Under the pieces are notes generated by a model. That model saw only the letters and a list, made by a program, of their open reading frames with translations. It ran no database searches and was not told where the DNA came from. This document shows positions 21,780 through 34,500 of a stretch of 64,000 nucleotides of DNA, in pieces. The stretch lies in contig NW_020825322.1 in the NCBI RefSeq assembly GCF_003286085.1, forward strand, positions 2,046,001 to 2,110,000, given 5' to 3'. Origin of the DNA: Drosophila persimilis (Eukaryota; Arthropoda; Insecta; Diptera; Drosophilidae). Every line of letters begins with the position of its first letter. Position 1 is the stretch's first letter. Both the position numbers and the translations under genes were made by a program.

Positions 21780-22694
21780 TAATTGCACACACACACACAC
21801 ACACATAGAGACAGGCGGACTCCTATCTTGCACACAAACGAACACACATGCATATACATAGACACACATGTATATGGAAGTCAAGGAGTGTTGCCTACAT
21901 CTGGGGGCTCCAAGTGAGCGAACGTCAGCGACAGGGGAGGAGAGACGTAGGAAGCAGGAACCAGCAAGCAACACAAGCAGGGAGGGGGGGAGAAGAAGTA
22001 ACAATTTCCTTCATCTAAAAGTTCTCCGTGTTTTTTGAATCTATAAACACTGAGCAAATATTTATTATTATGTGTGTAAATATAGGAAAAACCAAAAAAC
22101 AAAAGCATCCACAGGGTAGAGAATAGACAAAGTTCGGGTCGGTTGGAAGCATCAGCAGCTGCACGAGTACAGGACTACAGGAGGGTGGACAGCTAGGTTT
22201 GGGCAGGGGTTTGGGGATTGGGAATGGGGAGAAGCATTAGCAGCAACGACTAAATTAAAATTGAAATTAAAATTCCACATGATAAATGCATAAATATTTA
22301 AATGGTGGATGAGAGTGTTTAACGTTAATGCCGAATGCACGTAAAAACCGAAATTAATAAAATACATAGCGAATACTATGAATAATAAATAGTCGTTCTC
22401 CTCGTGTATGGGCGGGGCAGCGACAGGGGAATACGGGAATGCGGTGAATGCGTGGAATGCGCGGCATGCGGGGCATGCGGGGAGGGAAACAAACAAAATG
22501 CAAATGAAAATGACAAATTGTATAAATACCAGAGGACAAAGTTTATTTAAGCGATTTGTTAGTTCGTTTCGGCTTCTCTCTCACTCACTCTGCGTCTATT
22601 TTTTTTGCCATATTTTCATCTACTTCTGTGTTCCTGGGTGGCCATGGTGGGTGGGGGCAAGTGGAATTTGAAATTACTTTTCCGCATAGTGCTG

Positions 22695-23162
22695 TATAAC
22701 AGTTCCATTGGAACGCGGCAGAACGGTATTGTCTGTGTGGCAGGCAGGATAGCAAATGAAAACTAAAATATTTTTTGTATAGAAAGTGGTATAATTGATT
22801 AGTTTACAACTGTTATACTGTGCTCTGGAAGCGATTGGTACAGTACTGTGCGTTTTTATCCAGCTGTTATACAGACTATCATACGCTGACAGACATAGCA
22901 AGGTTGGGAGAGTTTGCTTCGTTGCACACAACTGTTATATTACCTATTTTCGCTGTTATACTAACTGTCATAATGTTTGCAATGTGTACAAAAATGAAAT
23001 GGTACCTTTCGTGCACAAACTGTTACAATAAGTTTGTTATATTATCTGTTATATCTGTTATACAGCTTCCTTGTCTTTATGGATTCAACAACAATCAACA
23101 CTATCTCGTACAATCTGTTATACATGTAGTTATCATTGACCTGTCATAAAATCTCTTATACG
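22695..23162. promoter_or_regulatory. Cluster of CTGTTATA(C/T) motifs
   Basis: The octamer CTGTTATA or close variants (AACTGTTATAC, TATAACAGTT) occur about ten times in 470 bases: near 22695, 22808, 22863, 22930, 22952, 23019 (variant), 23046, 23055, 23115 and 23152 (variant). Spacing is irregular (9-110 bases), so this is not a simple tandem array. It may be a binding-site cluster or the remains of a satellite. The factor is unknown. Confidence 0.45.
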
Positions 23163-24654
23163 ACTAGATCCGAATGATGTATTTACATATAGATATCCGA
23201 TAATATCTGAGTCTCTGTAGTCCCTCAGTTCTTCAGTCTTGTTCAAGCACCAAGGAATTCTATAAACTACCATCGATTCATCAAAATCCCCTGTGGCATC
23301 TGCTTAAGCTATTGCTGAGAAGTTTTTTTTTTATTATTATTTTTTTTTGTTTCCTGAATTACTCTCCCGCACCACACGCTTCGCCTAGGGCAATTAGGTT
23401 TAAATACTTTTTAAATACATTTTGATTGTAGGTAATTGAGCGCGTGAATTGTCATTTTTTGTTTGTTATTTGCTGCCGTCTGTCCTTTTTGCCGCAGTGC
23501 CAGAGCTGCCAGACCGCTCGGATGGCTGTCATCCAAGTGGATCTCATTTGGCGCAATTTCGCTGCCATTCGGTTGGCTTTTTTTGCAGCCCTTCATTAAA
23601 ATAAATAAATGAAACTTGAGTGTCTGTCCTAGCCTGCACGCGTGGGTGTGTGGTCGCGGCGTGATGCATTTGTTAATTTTGGCCAAATTAAATTTGTGGC
23701 ATTCAATTAAAATAGTTAAATAGTGAAATGAAAGCAGAAACCAAAAATCAAATAGGCTAGGTACTCGTACATACTCGAAAAAAATCAAATCAAAATAAAA
23801 TTGAATACACACAAAAGCAGATACACATACAGAAGAAGATTAGATGGGCGGCTTTCAATTAATGGATTGCGTGATTGCGGGCCAAGGCCGAGGGGCGAGC
23901 AACGGCAATCTGAGGGCGGTCCGACAGAAGCAGTCAGAAACTAATTCCAAAATCCAGTTTGTGTCATAGCATAAACCCACGCAGATACATACTAAACACA
24001 TACATACATATATGTCTATGTAGTTAATAACTAACTAACTAACCAACTAACAAAAAGCAGCAGCCATAATCGTACAGCAGAAACATAAAACATAAAACGG
24101 AAAACAGAAAATGGAAAAAAGCTAAAGCAAATATTGAATTTAAGTCAATGTAATTAAATTAAGTCCACTTCAACACTCGCACAAAAAAACGACAACCAAC
24201 AAATAACAGCCGACATACGGATAGACAGACACACAGACAGAGACATCGACACTCCGAAAACCACAATATAATTAATAACTATCTGATAAATATAGAAAAA
24301 CTAAATGTAATATGTGAGTGTTTTTTTTTTTGTCAAATTCCTAGCACGGTAAGTTGAACTCTTAGGCTAACCGAAGTGGCTCACGACAGTGAGTGACAGT
24401 TATGGATAAATTACACATAGTTCATATACCCGTACTCTTAGTATTAGTCCTCTAAACGTGTGCAGGTCGGCAGATATTGGTACAGCAGAAATATCTACAT
24501 GTACATATGTACATGTACATGGGCGGACATAGATGCACACATATTTAATTGTAAGCCTCCATACATATATATATGTAGCCGTACACAAAACGAAACTAAT
24601 TTAGCATTGAGCAAGGCAACTAGCAATTAAGTAAATACCGCAGTTTGCGACATA

Positions 24655-24676
24655 TACATCTACATATACATATACA

Positions 24677-24712
<36 letters not shown>
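24655..24712. repeat. (TA)n / TACATA tract
   Basis: A run of TA dinucleotides interrupted by CA, about 80 bases before the short peptide frame at 24792. It could serve as an AT-rich promoter element for that frame, but this is only positional. Confidence 0.7.
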
Positions 24713-24713
<1 letters not shown>

Positions 24714-24791
24714 CAAAACCGAAACCAAACCAAACCAACCAGAAACAAAAAATAAGTGAATAAATACATACATCATGAACAATTTAGTCAA

Positions 24792-24893
24792 ATGTCAGTA
24801 AAATTTTGCGTGTTTTTCTTGCTTGCGGCATTTTTGGTTGTGCGGGTGTTACAGACACTGGTTTCCACAAACAGTTATCGTCCAGAGGAATGA
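24792..24893 (+). CDS. Short secreted-peptide-like reading frame, 33 residues
   Basis: ATG at 24792, stop TGA at 24891-24893. The product begins MSVKFCVFFLLAAFLVV, a textbook signal peptide shape (short basic start, hydrophobic core), and then has only about 16 residues ending STNSYRPEE. The final residues already lie in the first unit of the 94-bp minisatellite, and STNSY-P-E recurs in later units, so the array seems to have grown from the 3' end of this frame. An upstream ATG at 24775 opens an overlapping eight-codon frame. No family was recognised. It could be a small male-reproductive or immune peptide gene nested in the channel intron, or chance. Confidence 0.35.
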   Translation: MSVKFCVFFLLAAFLVVRVLQTLVSTNSYRPEE

Positions 24894-25246
24894 AGAGGAA
24901 AGTGCCTTCACAGCACAGTGCAGACGAGCAGTGCCAGCCTCCAAACAGTGCTGCCCATCCACGAACAGTTATCTTCCAAAGGAATGAAGGGGAAAGTGGC
25001 TTCAGAGAACAGTGCAGACAAGCAGTGCCAGCCTCCAAGCAGTGCTGCCCATCCACGAACAGTTATCTTCCAAAGGAATGAAGGGGAAAGTGCCTTCACA
25101 GCACAGTGCAGACAAGCACTGCCATCGGCCAAACAGTGCTGCCCATCCACGTACAGCTATCATTCAGAGGAATGAAGAGGAAAATGGCTTCAGAGAACAG
25201 TGCAGACAAGCAGTGCCAGCCTCCAAACAGTGCTGCCCATTCGCAG
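24871..25246. repeat. 94-bp minisatellite, four units
   Basis: Unit starts at 24871, 24965, 25059 and 25153 (spacing exactly 94), each starting near ACAGTTATC and ending GCTGCCCATCCACGAA or similar. Units 1 and 4 and units 2 and 3 share more substitutions with each other. As 94 is not a multiple of three, each unit shifts frame, and long open frames on both strands are a result. All units hold two CAGTGC-type words and a CAGTGCTGCCC core. Confidence 0.92.
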
Positions 25247-25452
25247 AAAGCGATCATAACCAACCGTATGTGATAATCAATAAAGGAAATCTCCATATCT
25301 CCTATGTATTGTACAATTTGAATTATCTGGATTATTGTACACATGTGGATATTATTATATACCAGCTTAACCAGCTTTTATGTACATGGATACTATCTCC
25401 AGCGATTGAGCAAACCATTCAAGCAGCAATAAAGAAATGGGTAAAATCTTAA
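25247..25452 (+). other. Open tail after the minisatellite with AATAAAG signals
   Basis: The frame entering from the array stays open for about 60 codons (PYVIINKGNLHISYVLYNLN onward) to a TAA at 25450. AATAAAG occurs near 25280 and 25427, so this may be 3' UTR of the small frame at 24792. It might also be the coding end of a spliced gene containing the repeats. Confidence 0.3.
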
Positions 25453-28400
25453 ATTTAAATGGATTTTGCGCCAAATCGATTTGCGCATTAATTGATAAAG
25501 ATAAAAACGAATCGAAATCCCCCAAACCGACATCGATGGCTAACCGATAAAAAAAAAAGCAAAAACCGAACGCTTTCCGCTCTGCCCTGCGCTGATGTGT
25601 CGCTGGTTTTTTGTGAGTTATTTAATCATTTAATTAGTGTTAATAATTTATAACAAACAGGTTCGCAATCAATTTGCCTTTGAATGGATGCGGCGTTTTT
25701 ATCTGTGTGCATTTTATGGCAACTCTGAAATGGAATCTCACTTAATCAAGAGGTGAACCCAGGTGCCCATCGGAGTGCTCCTGTATGTCCTGAGTGCATC
25801 AGTGCGTGTGTCCAGCTCTATTTGCCACAGCAATTTAATTTACTTCTGACAAATATCCTCATATCCTGCTATCGCCAGCGTTGTCCTTTCGGCTCCTTTC
25901 GCTCGTCTAGTGTTTGTCGAGTCTATAGATGAAATGTCAAGTGGAAAAGCATTAGCCCATCAAATGGTGTGTAATGTGCTCGAATGTCTCTCGAAATGTA
26001 TCAAACGAATGCACATATGTACATCTGTACATATGTATAGCTAAGTATGTGCACATTGTATACAGTGCATTCCGAAACTATAAGCCATTCGTTGCAGAGC
26101 ATCTCAGAGGGGAAAAGTGAACAGAGTCATGTCCATATTGAAACAAAACTCACAGGAGGCGGTGCCTGTGATTCTGGCTTGAGTAGATTGCATTTGCTGA
26201 TTGAAATTGATGGAGGCATACATATTTTTAGGACTGTTGATTGGTGCACTTTTGGCACGCACTGTACGCACATGCATATCCAAATTTGAACATACTATTT
26301 GTATATTTGTTCATGTGAAACTTTACAGAATTACCTCGATTAATTTTGTCAAATGTCAGCTCTGCTGGAGTTGTCAGAGCAGAATAATGGACTTAAGGTA
26401 ACACTTACTGGTTGGTACATATCTGGGTGTTGAGGGATCAGCATCAGCTTCAGCTTCAGCTGGATGATGGAAGGATCTTAGGATCCTTTGTCCTGCAGCC
26501 TGGAGCCTGGAAGCATATTGAAGGGAAGTGAACAACCAAGGAAACGAAAGAGACATCGAAGCAATAAATTCGCTTAAATGCTCTCTTTGTTGGAGTCATT
26601 AAAATCGCATTTGGAAGAGACCAAAACCAAACCCAAAACCAAACCCAAACCCAATGATGTTTGCCAGAGTGACTACGCGGATGATGTGAATGTGGATGTA
26701 AGTATGAGATAGATACTGATGATGGTGGGCTCAATTTCCTTGTCGCTTCGGCAGTGCCTTCCCATTAACGCTGACTGCTACGTTGTCAACACACTTGACA
26801 TATAATTTGATTACGCATACGCATTTTATTAACTCATTTTCAGCGTAACGATGAAGGCGGCACCCACTCGGCTCCCATACCCCCCGCGATGATGGGTATA
26901 TGATATACTGTGCCGAGATATGACGGCCGACTGCCTCCTCGCCCACCCATTAACAGTGGCGTTTTGTCTGCTTTGCGGTTTTCAAGTGGCTCTTGGCTGC
27001 CTCCTGTCTTCTGCCTCGTGCCTCGTGCAACATATTGTCTGACTCAATTACAACAACCTTAAACTAGAGTTGGCAGCCCGCGTGGGCCAGCAGATCCGCG
27101 ATCAGAGGCAGGCGTGCAGGCAGGCATGAGAGGTGGCGGCGTTCTAGGTGGATGCCACAGCCAGCAGCAGGAACAGCAACTAATTTCTTTTTACAACTGT
27201 GGCAGTTCTTTAGCTTTATGGAAAGGCACACCCACACGTGTTTGCAGAGCCGCACACAGATACAGCTGCTGCCAAGGCGAGCCAAGCTAAGCCAATAACC
27301 CAATGCTGGGGGGGCCCAGAAAGAGGCAGTAGGAGCCGCAAAAGCGAACTGTTTGCACACATAGGGAGGGACAGAAGGACAGAGGGATAGATGGAAATAT
27401 GGAGGCTGAGCGGAGCGAAAGAGAGGTTTAGCGAGGGCTACAGAGTGAGAGAGAGTGAGAGAGAGAGACGCAACCACAAAACTTATGCCTTGGCGCAGGC
27501 AGCCATTGAAAAGTCGTTAGCAAAACGTCAGACAACACACGGCATATGGCTGGGTAGGAGCCGGAGCCGGAGCCGTAGCCGGAGCCGTAGCCGGAGCCGC
27601 ATCCGCATCCGCATAGTCGAAGCAAGGGTCCAGAACTGGGTCTGGGTTTTGGGGTTTTGCCTTTGGAACTTTGCGGCTAGGGTTAGGCACTATGCAGACC
27701 TAAATAACTACCGACAAGAAAAGGAGAGCGAGAGTGAGAGCCGCCCCAGAGCAGAGCTTAGCATAAAAACAAACAAATATCCATACAAAATTTTGACGTT
27801 CCCTAACCAAACTTGGTGTCGGACTATGACGATTAAAGTTGGCCAAAGTGAATGCATAATTGTCTCCAAGAATACTCGGTATTTCGAAACGGAAGGAACC
27901 CCACCCAGGGGCATACATATGAGGAGGGGGCTGGTCAAAGCAGTTCTGGGGAAAAGAGAGCGGACATCCCCTGGTAAAATGATTAGAGCTCCCATGGGAG
28001 CACTAGGATCTGGGGCCCCGGCTCCCCAGCTCCCCAGCTCCCCAGCCAATTGGAATGCTATTAACCCGCAGCTAATGTCGCCCCGGGCCTAAGCAAGGGA
28101 AAGGGAAAAGGATAGGAGATGGGAGATGGGAGAAGGAGGATGCCAAGTCTTGCGCAACCAAATTAAAAGTCCTTGCCAGACCCCACCCCATGCACCCTCC
28201 ACCTCCCAGCCATGGCCGTAGCCACTTCCGGGCCTCGGCAAAGTGCAGCCGCTTTGCGTACGCCCATAAATCTATTAAGACAATTTGGCAAAGCCAAAAG
28301 GCACAGGAAAGCAACAAAAAAGCCAAAAAGCAAAAGAGAACAAAAAAGAAGAGGAAAACAGTCCAAAATTTTAATCTCTTTTGGATGCTATTCGTGCTGT

Positions 28401-28881
28401 ACCCTCGACGATGGTATTGGTTGGATGTGTTTTGATGCATATTTCCCTAAATAATGTATGTTCTAGGACCGATTATGTTCATGTATTCAAGTGAGTCCTT
28501 CTGTTTTCGGTCTAGATCTGTGCACAGACTATTGCGTATTTGTACTGGATCGGTATATTTCATACTTATGTATGTGCAGGGAATCTGTAGGGATATTTGT
28601 ACTTTCGGCACCAACGATATCCTTGGTTTTTGTGAAGCGCATCTAGCGCCAGGAGAGACCGCACAAAAATTTGAAACGCAGCACAGCAAACAAGTGGAGG
28701 AGCATAGGGATGACAGGGGACTGTGGGGGTAGGGGGTGGTTCAGAACAGGAATAGGTGGAGGGTGGTTGGGGAGTGGATTGGCGCGGAGGTGACTCAGCG
28801 CATGGAAAGGCAAACAAAAGTAAACTTTTTGCTACTTATTTTTTTCCAGCTTTTTCATTCGTATTTTTTAAGTACTGTCAG

Positions 28882-29121
28882 GGGTATCGCTATCTTCTGT
28901 CCTATACACACATACACACACATGATGCTGGGTGATTATACGACAAGATGCTGGGACAGCAGCATCCCTTGCCCGAGTCCGAGCCCTTACCCGCATCCGC
29001 ATCCGCATCCACATCCACATCCAGAAGCTGATCCCAGCGCTGTTAGCGAAGAAGAAGGCATGCAAACAAGCGGCACAGGACCAGGACCAGGACCAGGGCC
29101 TTCAAGCGGATGCATGGGCGT
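28882..29121 (+). other. Exon-like interval with His-Pro repeat and acidic stretch
   Basis: Acceptor-like GTACTGTCAG at 28881 after a T-rich tract, and a strong donor GGCGT|GTAAGG at 29122. The open frame (ATG at 28922 inside it) reads MMLGDYTTRCWDSSIPCPSP, then Pro-His repeats, EADPSAVSEEEGMQTSGTG and a GPGPG run. The donor leaves phase 2, which would fit the exon at 63948. The acceptor would need a phase-2 exon before it, and the exon 5 donor is phase 1. It may be an alternative exon of the channel tail, or chance around a hexamer repeat. Confidence 0.3.
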
Positions 29122-30813
29122 GTAAGGGGTACGCCTGTGTACGCTGGGGGTCGCCTGAACATCTTCTGGCTCTCAATACACATCCACACAGATATATCAT
29201 CTCCTTTCCAGACTTGATTTACTCCTCTTCCCTACACGGAGCGAAAGAAGCGAAAGAATGAATTACTCATTGAATATGTCAAAAAGAGTATGCTCAAAAG
29301 TACACATGTTTGAGAAAAGTTATAGGATATTCAGTCATGGACTCCCTCAGGCTTCACTGAATGAAGATTGAAGAAATGTTGATGCAATAATAGCACCGCA
29401 GACCAAATAGGTGGTACCCTGTAAACCCTTCTGGAATTCTTCTGTGAACTGTATTCAATCTGTTTATTATCTTCCCTCAAGGACCGTTGGAAGAAGATTG
29501 GATTACAAAAGTTGTATCCAAAATGGAGTTTTAACCTGTGGATACCCAAGGTAGGTAAGTTTGAAGCTCCATTTTCTGTCAGTGTGTGAGTGTGTCAGTG
29601 TGTCGCAGGGTTCCAGGCCGGCTTCCCTTCCCGTTAGTGTCAAGTTGGCGCGAAGTTGCTGGCTGTGACTGCAAGATACTGTCAGGTTCGGTGGATCCCC
29701 CTTGGATACTTCTTTGCCACATTCTCCATTCTGCGTTCCCCGTTCCCCGTTACCCCCTGCTGCTCTTGCCCCTGCGTGGCTCTGTCGCTGGCTCTGGCCC
29801 TGCCGCATTCTGTAATAATCTATCAAAAATTGTACGCAAACAAAATGTGATTTGGCTCCACGTGCTCGGCATATGGCCCTCTCTTTCTCACATCTCTCAG
29901 CATCGCCATATCAGTCGCTCTTATTCTGGGAAGAGGGCGCTGCCCCCCCCACCCATGTTTTCTGCATAAATTTTGTCCTGGCATTTGGCAATTGCTTTGA
30001 GGATGCGAGTGCTCTGGCAGGGCCCTGCTTGCCCTGCTTGCCCTGCTTGCCTTGGTGCCACTTCTTGTTTGCCCATCTCCAGATTGCGATTGTGATTGAG
30101 ATTGAGTTGAGTTGACTGGGGGGAAGTGGAGTCGAGGAATGTGTAGTCGAAGGAGCTGCTGTTGGGGGCATGCAACTGGTTGAGATTGCATTGAGACCCA
30201 GAATCCCTGGGTCCCTCTCTAGCAACCGCAACAACCGCAGGGCGTAGCCCCAACAAAGGAGTGTGGAATGTGGAAGGATACCCAGCTCATTTCCGTTAAT
30301 TGCATCCATTCAGCAGTGTCCTGCCAGTAAACCAGAGTGCGTTTCAATAAATCAGTGTAAATTGAACATGGAAAAACCGAATGGTGGAAAAGGATGCTCA
30401 GGATCCTGCAGATTGGTTCAGTACTGGTCTGTGTAGCTCCTCATTCGGTTGTCTTCGATCCTGTGAGATCCATCAGGATCGTCGAGTATTCAAGTCCAGG
30501 ACCAAATGAACCAATAGTGCCGCCAAACACAGCTTAACAGCAATGGAACTACTCCCCGCAAACAGTTCCCCCTGTCGTCCCTGCGCTGTCACGATCCGTG
30601 TTTCTTTTTGGGGTTTTCGGTGGATGGGTTGAAGGCAGGAACATGGGGGCGGGCGTGTTCCCAAATCTGTTGAACTTTGTGCTATAAACAACTTTGCTTT
30701 AATCGATTCTGATTCGATTTGAGAAGCTGACTTTGAATCGCTTTTTAAATCGTTTTTGTTCGAAAGTTTTTGCCATATCTGAGCTGCCACAACTCGCTCT
30801 GTGCCGCTCCACT

Positions 30814-30816
<3 letters not shown>

Positions 30817-30846
<30 letters not shown>
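30817..30846. repeat. (CT)n microsatellite
   Basis: About fifteen CT units followed by CCCCATTCCCCATTCCCC. On the minus strand it reads as Arg-Glu runs. Confidence 0.85.
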
Positions 30847-30848
<2 letters not shown>

Positions 30849-31558
30849 CATTCCCCATTCCCCCAAACCTCCACTAGCAGTCGCTGAATCTGTCACTCAA
30901 TCTCCCTGGAGGCAGCTCTACAACATTACTTTTGTGCCACTTTTTTAGCAGAGCGACAAAAAGTTGAAACGCAACCAGAACTTTTGCGGCATCACATATG
31001 TATGTACGAGTATGTATGCCTGTCCATAGCTCTGTCTCTGTCTTGCTACCGATCGCCATCTCTTTCTGGCTGTACATGCCCATCTCTTTCATTGCTCGTC
31101 AGCGGCTTTTGGTCGCTGCAACATCTTTGGCTTGCACTCAAACTCGAATCGAAGACAAGCCAGGCGTTGCAATGCGATGAGAGGCGATGGGACTTTTTCC
31201 CTGCGCCATTTTCCCCTTTTGTGGCCAAAACAGCGCGAAAGGTAGCGGGGGAAAACTGGCAACTGGCAGAAACCAAAGCCAACAGCCAGCTAACAGAGAG
31301 CCGCCAAAGACAGAAGACAGAAGACGGAAGACGGAAGACAGAAGGACAGAACAAAAGTCGAACGAACGAGGAGTAAACAAATTTTTGTGCCACAAAACGC
31401 ACAGCAAAACGAAAGACAAAGATTCAGATACACAGATACAGATGGAAAGAGATGGCAGATGGGAAAACAGACAAGAGCAGGAGCAGCGGCAGGAGGGGGG
31501 AGGAGAATGAGGCAGGAAGACACATAAGAAACTGCAATTTGTGGCACAGCTGGGGGAC

Positions 31559-31562
<4 letters not shown>

Positions 31563-31594
<32 letters not shown>
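31563..31594. repeat. (GA)n microsatellite
   Basis: About sixteen GA dinucleotides. The flanks are purine-rich, with GACAGAAGAC repeats at 31305-31345. Confidence 0.85.
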
Positions 31595-31596
<2 letters not shown>

Positions 31597-34500
31597 AAGA
31601 GACACTGGAACAGAGCGAGAGTCAACCAAAGTGAAATCCTATAGAAATTGCATTTGCGGCAGCAAAAATTTGAATTGCAATTGCAGCATCCACACACTTA
31701 ACCCCCCTCCTCCCCACCACTTTTCTCTTTTTCTGTGTCTGCCCCCTGCCCCCTGCCCCCTTCCCCCAACCATCTCGTAAGACTTTCTTTCAGCTCCAAA
31801 GTTTCCTTTTTTTCCCTCATTTTATCCCGAGCTGGCCAACGCAGAGCTAGAAGACAGCTTTGGCCGCAGCTCGTTTATCAAAGCCAACGCTTTTGAAATT
31901 CTGAAATGTCTTTTCCGCTCGCCTTTCCTGATAGCGGTACGGGTACGGGTACGGGTAGGGGCCACTATCACTGGCGGCAGAAGGGAGGCGTGGTCCTGGG
32001 TACAGGAAGTATCGCTGCAAATTACGTTGGCGGCGTTGTCGCTTAGTTTTTTCCGATTCGAATGCGCGAACATGACAAATAGATTAGCCAAAAAGTTGGC
32101 CATAAGCAGAGCAGAGCTCAAGGGGGGACGAACCGGAAGTCCTGCGTAATGATGACGGGAGCAACTGCAATTAGGGCAAGGCCTGCCGACCTACTCCAAA
32201 CTTCAAACTCTGTTGGCCCTGTTGGTCCTCCTCCCACAAGGGAGGCCCTGGCCCAACACCCCCCGCCACCACTGCACCACTGCACCACCTCCCCACTGCC
32301 CCACTTCGAATGTCAAACGCATGAAAAATGTGCTCTGCCATTCCGCTTTAAGTAATAGCAATTTGGTGGCCGGCAGAGCGGCTAAAAAAACAATGCGGAA
32401 AAACCAACAAACTGAGTGACTGCGCAGCCAGGTTGGCAGCCCTGATCTATGAGTCTCTCCCATATTCCAGATGTCACCGCTGCACCATTTTATGGTTATT
32501 CATTTTTATGCAACATGGCCAATTGATGGCCGTAATTGCTTTTATTTTCCACTGCGGAGCGAGAGGCAGAGCCACAGCCAGAGCCAGAAAATTGGTGTGG
32601 CTGGACTCTGGCCCTGGAATGAGGCCTGTCAAACGTCAGAGAGGAGCATGGCACAGGCACAGGGCACACAAATGGCGACAAATGTGGAATCAATTACCTA
32701 GAACGTAGTGGGCTCGTAAAAGGGAAAGGAGAGAGAAAGCGGAAAAGTCACTCCCATTGCTGTTCCATAGCTCTTTAAGGCTAGCAGATAGTTTAATGGG
32801 TAGATCCACTGAAGGTGGAGAAACGGCAGCGCCTCAGCTAACCCTTGAAGCTGGTGGCCTACTAAGCAGGGATGGACTGGATCTGAATACATCAGCAGAT
32901 CGGTAGGTAATTTCCCGTTAAGGTTTCTGGGAGCAGTGTCTCGATCTTTCAGTCGCTTTGAGGAGATTTCTGGTCGTAAGCCCTGCTTTGTTTCACTCCT
33001 GCCAAAAGTCGGTCCAGTTTTTCCTTGGTGGTCCATGTGACACCAAATGAATATGGTTATTCTACACATCGAAGGGCCATGTGTCCTTTTACCCCACAGC
33101 CACCCCGTCGATTCGAAGCAGCGTTCAACAACAAGACAAACACGAGTACAACTTATAAATAGTTTGGTTTGAGTAGCGAAAATTGAAAAGCCAAAGTATG
33201 CCTTAAAAAAGAGGGAGAGGGAGTGGGAGTAACTGAATGACGGGAAAAGCCGAAACAGAAAACGAAGAAGAAACGCAGCCAAAGACAGCAAAAAAGGAGA
33301 ACGCCAGAAATAATAAAATAGAAAAACTTTTAGCGGCGCATTAAGTAAACCGAAAAACTGCGACTCTGTGGTTGTCCTTGAGGGTAGGTGTGGCTGGGCG
33401 ATGGGGATTGGGGGTTGGGGGTTGCGGGTTGCGGGTCGGGGTGGCAGTGCGAAAATGTGCTGCTAACTTAAATTTATGCGACACGCCGGCCAGCACCCCA
33501 CTCCCACCTCTCATACGTACCCGTACCCCTTGGCCAGGAAGTGGCGGACAAAAAAAAAAAAGACAGAACCGAACCGAAAAAGCGAACGAAAAGTCGCATA
33601 AAATTCAAACGCAAGCGAAAACTTTTTGCAAAGCTCAACCGAAAAAAGCAACCTCCTCCTCCATTCTGGTGTGTCCCTTGCCACAGCCCCCAAACTCAGG
33701 AATTGGAATTGTCAGGCCTGCCGGCCTGATGTGGCTGCTGCTGCTACTCGCCGCCGCTCTTGCCTCCGTTTGAGGACGCTAGATGTTGAATGAATGCCGA
33801 ACCATGTTGCCTTCAATAGGCCAAGAACAATACACAACTACGGCCCAGAGAGAGAGAGAGGGAGAGGGCCAGCCGCGGCTGTGCAGACCCAGACGGGGGC
33901 AAGGAATCAGCGACATTTTGATTTATTTATTCCGACACCAAAAGGCAGCCAAGTGACCCAGCATACACATACATACATACATGCACTAGTATGTCTGTAT
34001 GGGAAAATGTGGCATAATTAACCAGGAGGGAGAACTGGAAATGGAACGGAGTGGGAGTTGATTAGCACATTGGTGGGCCTACCGTGCCACGAGCTGTGGG
34101 AATACAGGAGAAACGTAGGGTATAACCCAGTTCCAGCCAGAGAAATTGTGCAAATGACGCATAAAGTGTACGTACACGTATACCGGAGCACATCTCCACA
34201 ATGACATTCCCAACACTGGCATTCGAATAGGAAAAGTGGAATCACATTCCCAGGACTGGCTGGGCCTAGCTCCAATAAAAGACTAAACATTTTGAACGAG
34301 TCCAAGGCCAAATTTTAGAAGCTGAAATGGAGACATGATTTCCAAAGAAAACCCTGGGAAAATGACATGCAACAGATATACTCTGAAGGTGAAAGGAAAT
34401 GGGGAAATCAGGGCAAATCAGGGCAAATCAAGTCAAACTTCAAATACATAAAAATGAAGAACTAACTTCGGAACTGGACACAAATAAACTACAACACCAA

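Larger units (their letters stand above)
21730..24790. other. Intron 5, first 3 kb after exon 5
   Basis: May double as 3' UTR of short channel transcripts. Contains CA repeats at 21785-21806, several AATAAA signals (for example near 22356 and 23600) that could end such transcripts, the CTGTTATA cluster (22695-23162), an adenine-rich AACAAAAA region at 24040-24310 and a long TA/TACATA tract at 24655-24712. No convincing gene apart from the short frame at 24792. Confidence 0.5.

Noticed and set aside
23498-23601. Good acceptor (CTTTTTGCCGCAG) followed by a 34-codon frame in phase with exon 5 and an AATAAA
   Set aside because: Would be a terminal exon, but the frame ends in a poly-T artefact (Phe run) and the peptide has no tail-like feature; kept only as a weak possibility.
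27391-28092. 233-codon plus-strand frame
   Set aside because: Driven by GGAGCC/GTAGCC and GAGAGT repeats giving Arg-Ser runs; the rest has no recognisable motif.
32698-33291. 197-codon minus-strand frame
   Set aside because: Not repeat-driven in its second half, but no domain, no splice support, and of a length expected by chance somewhere in 64 kb.
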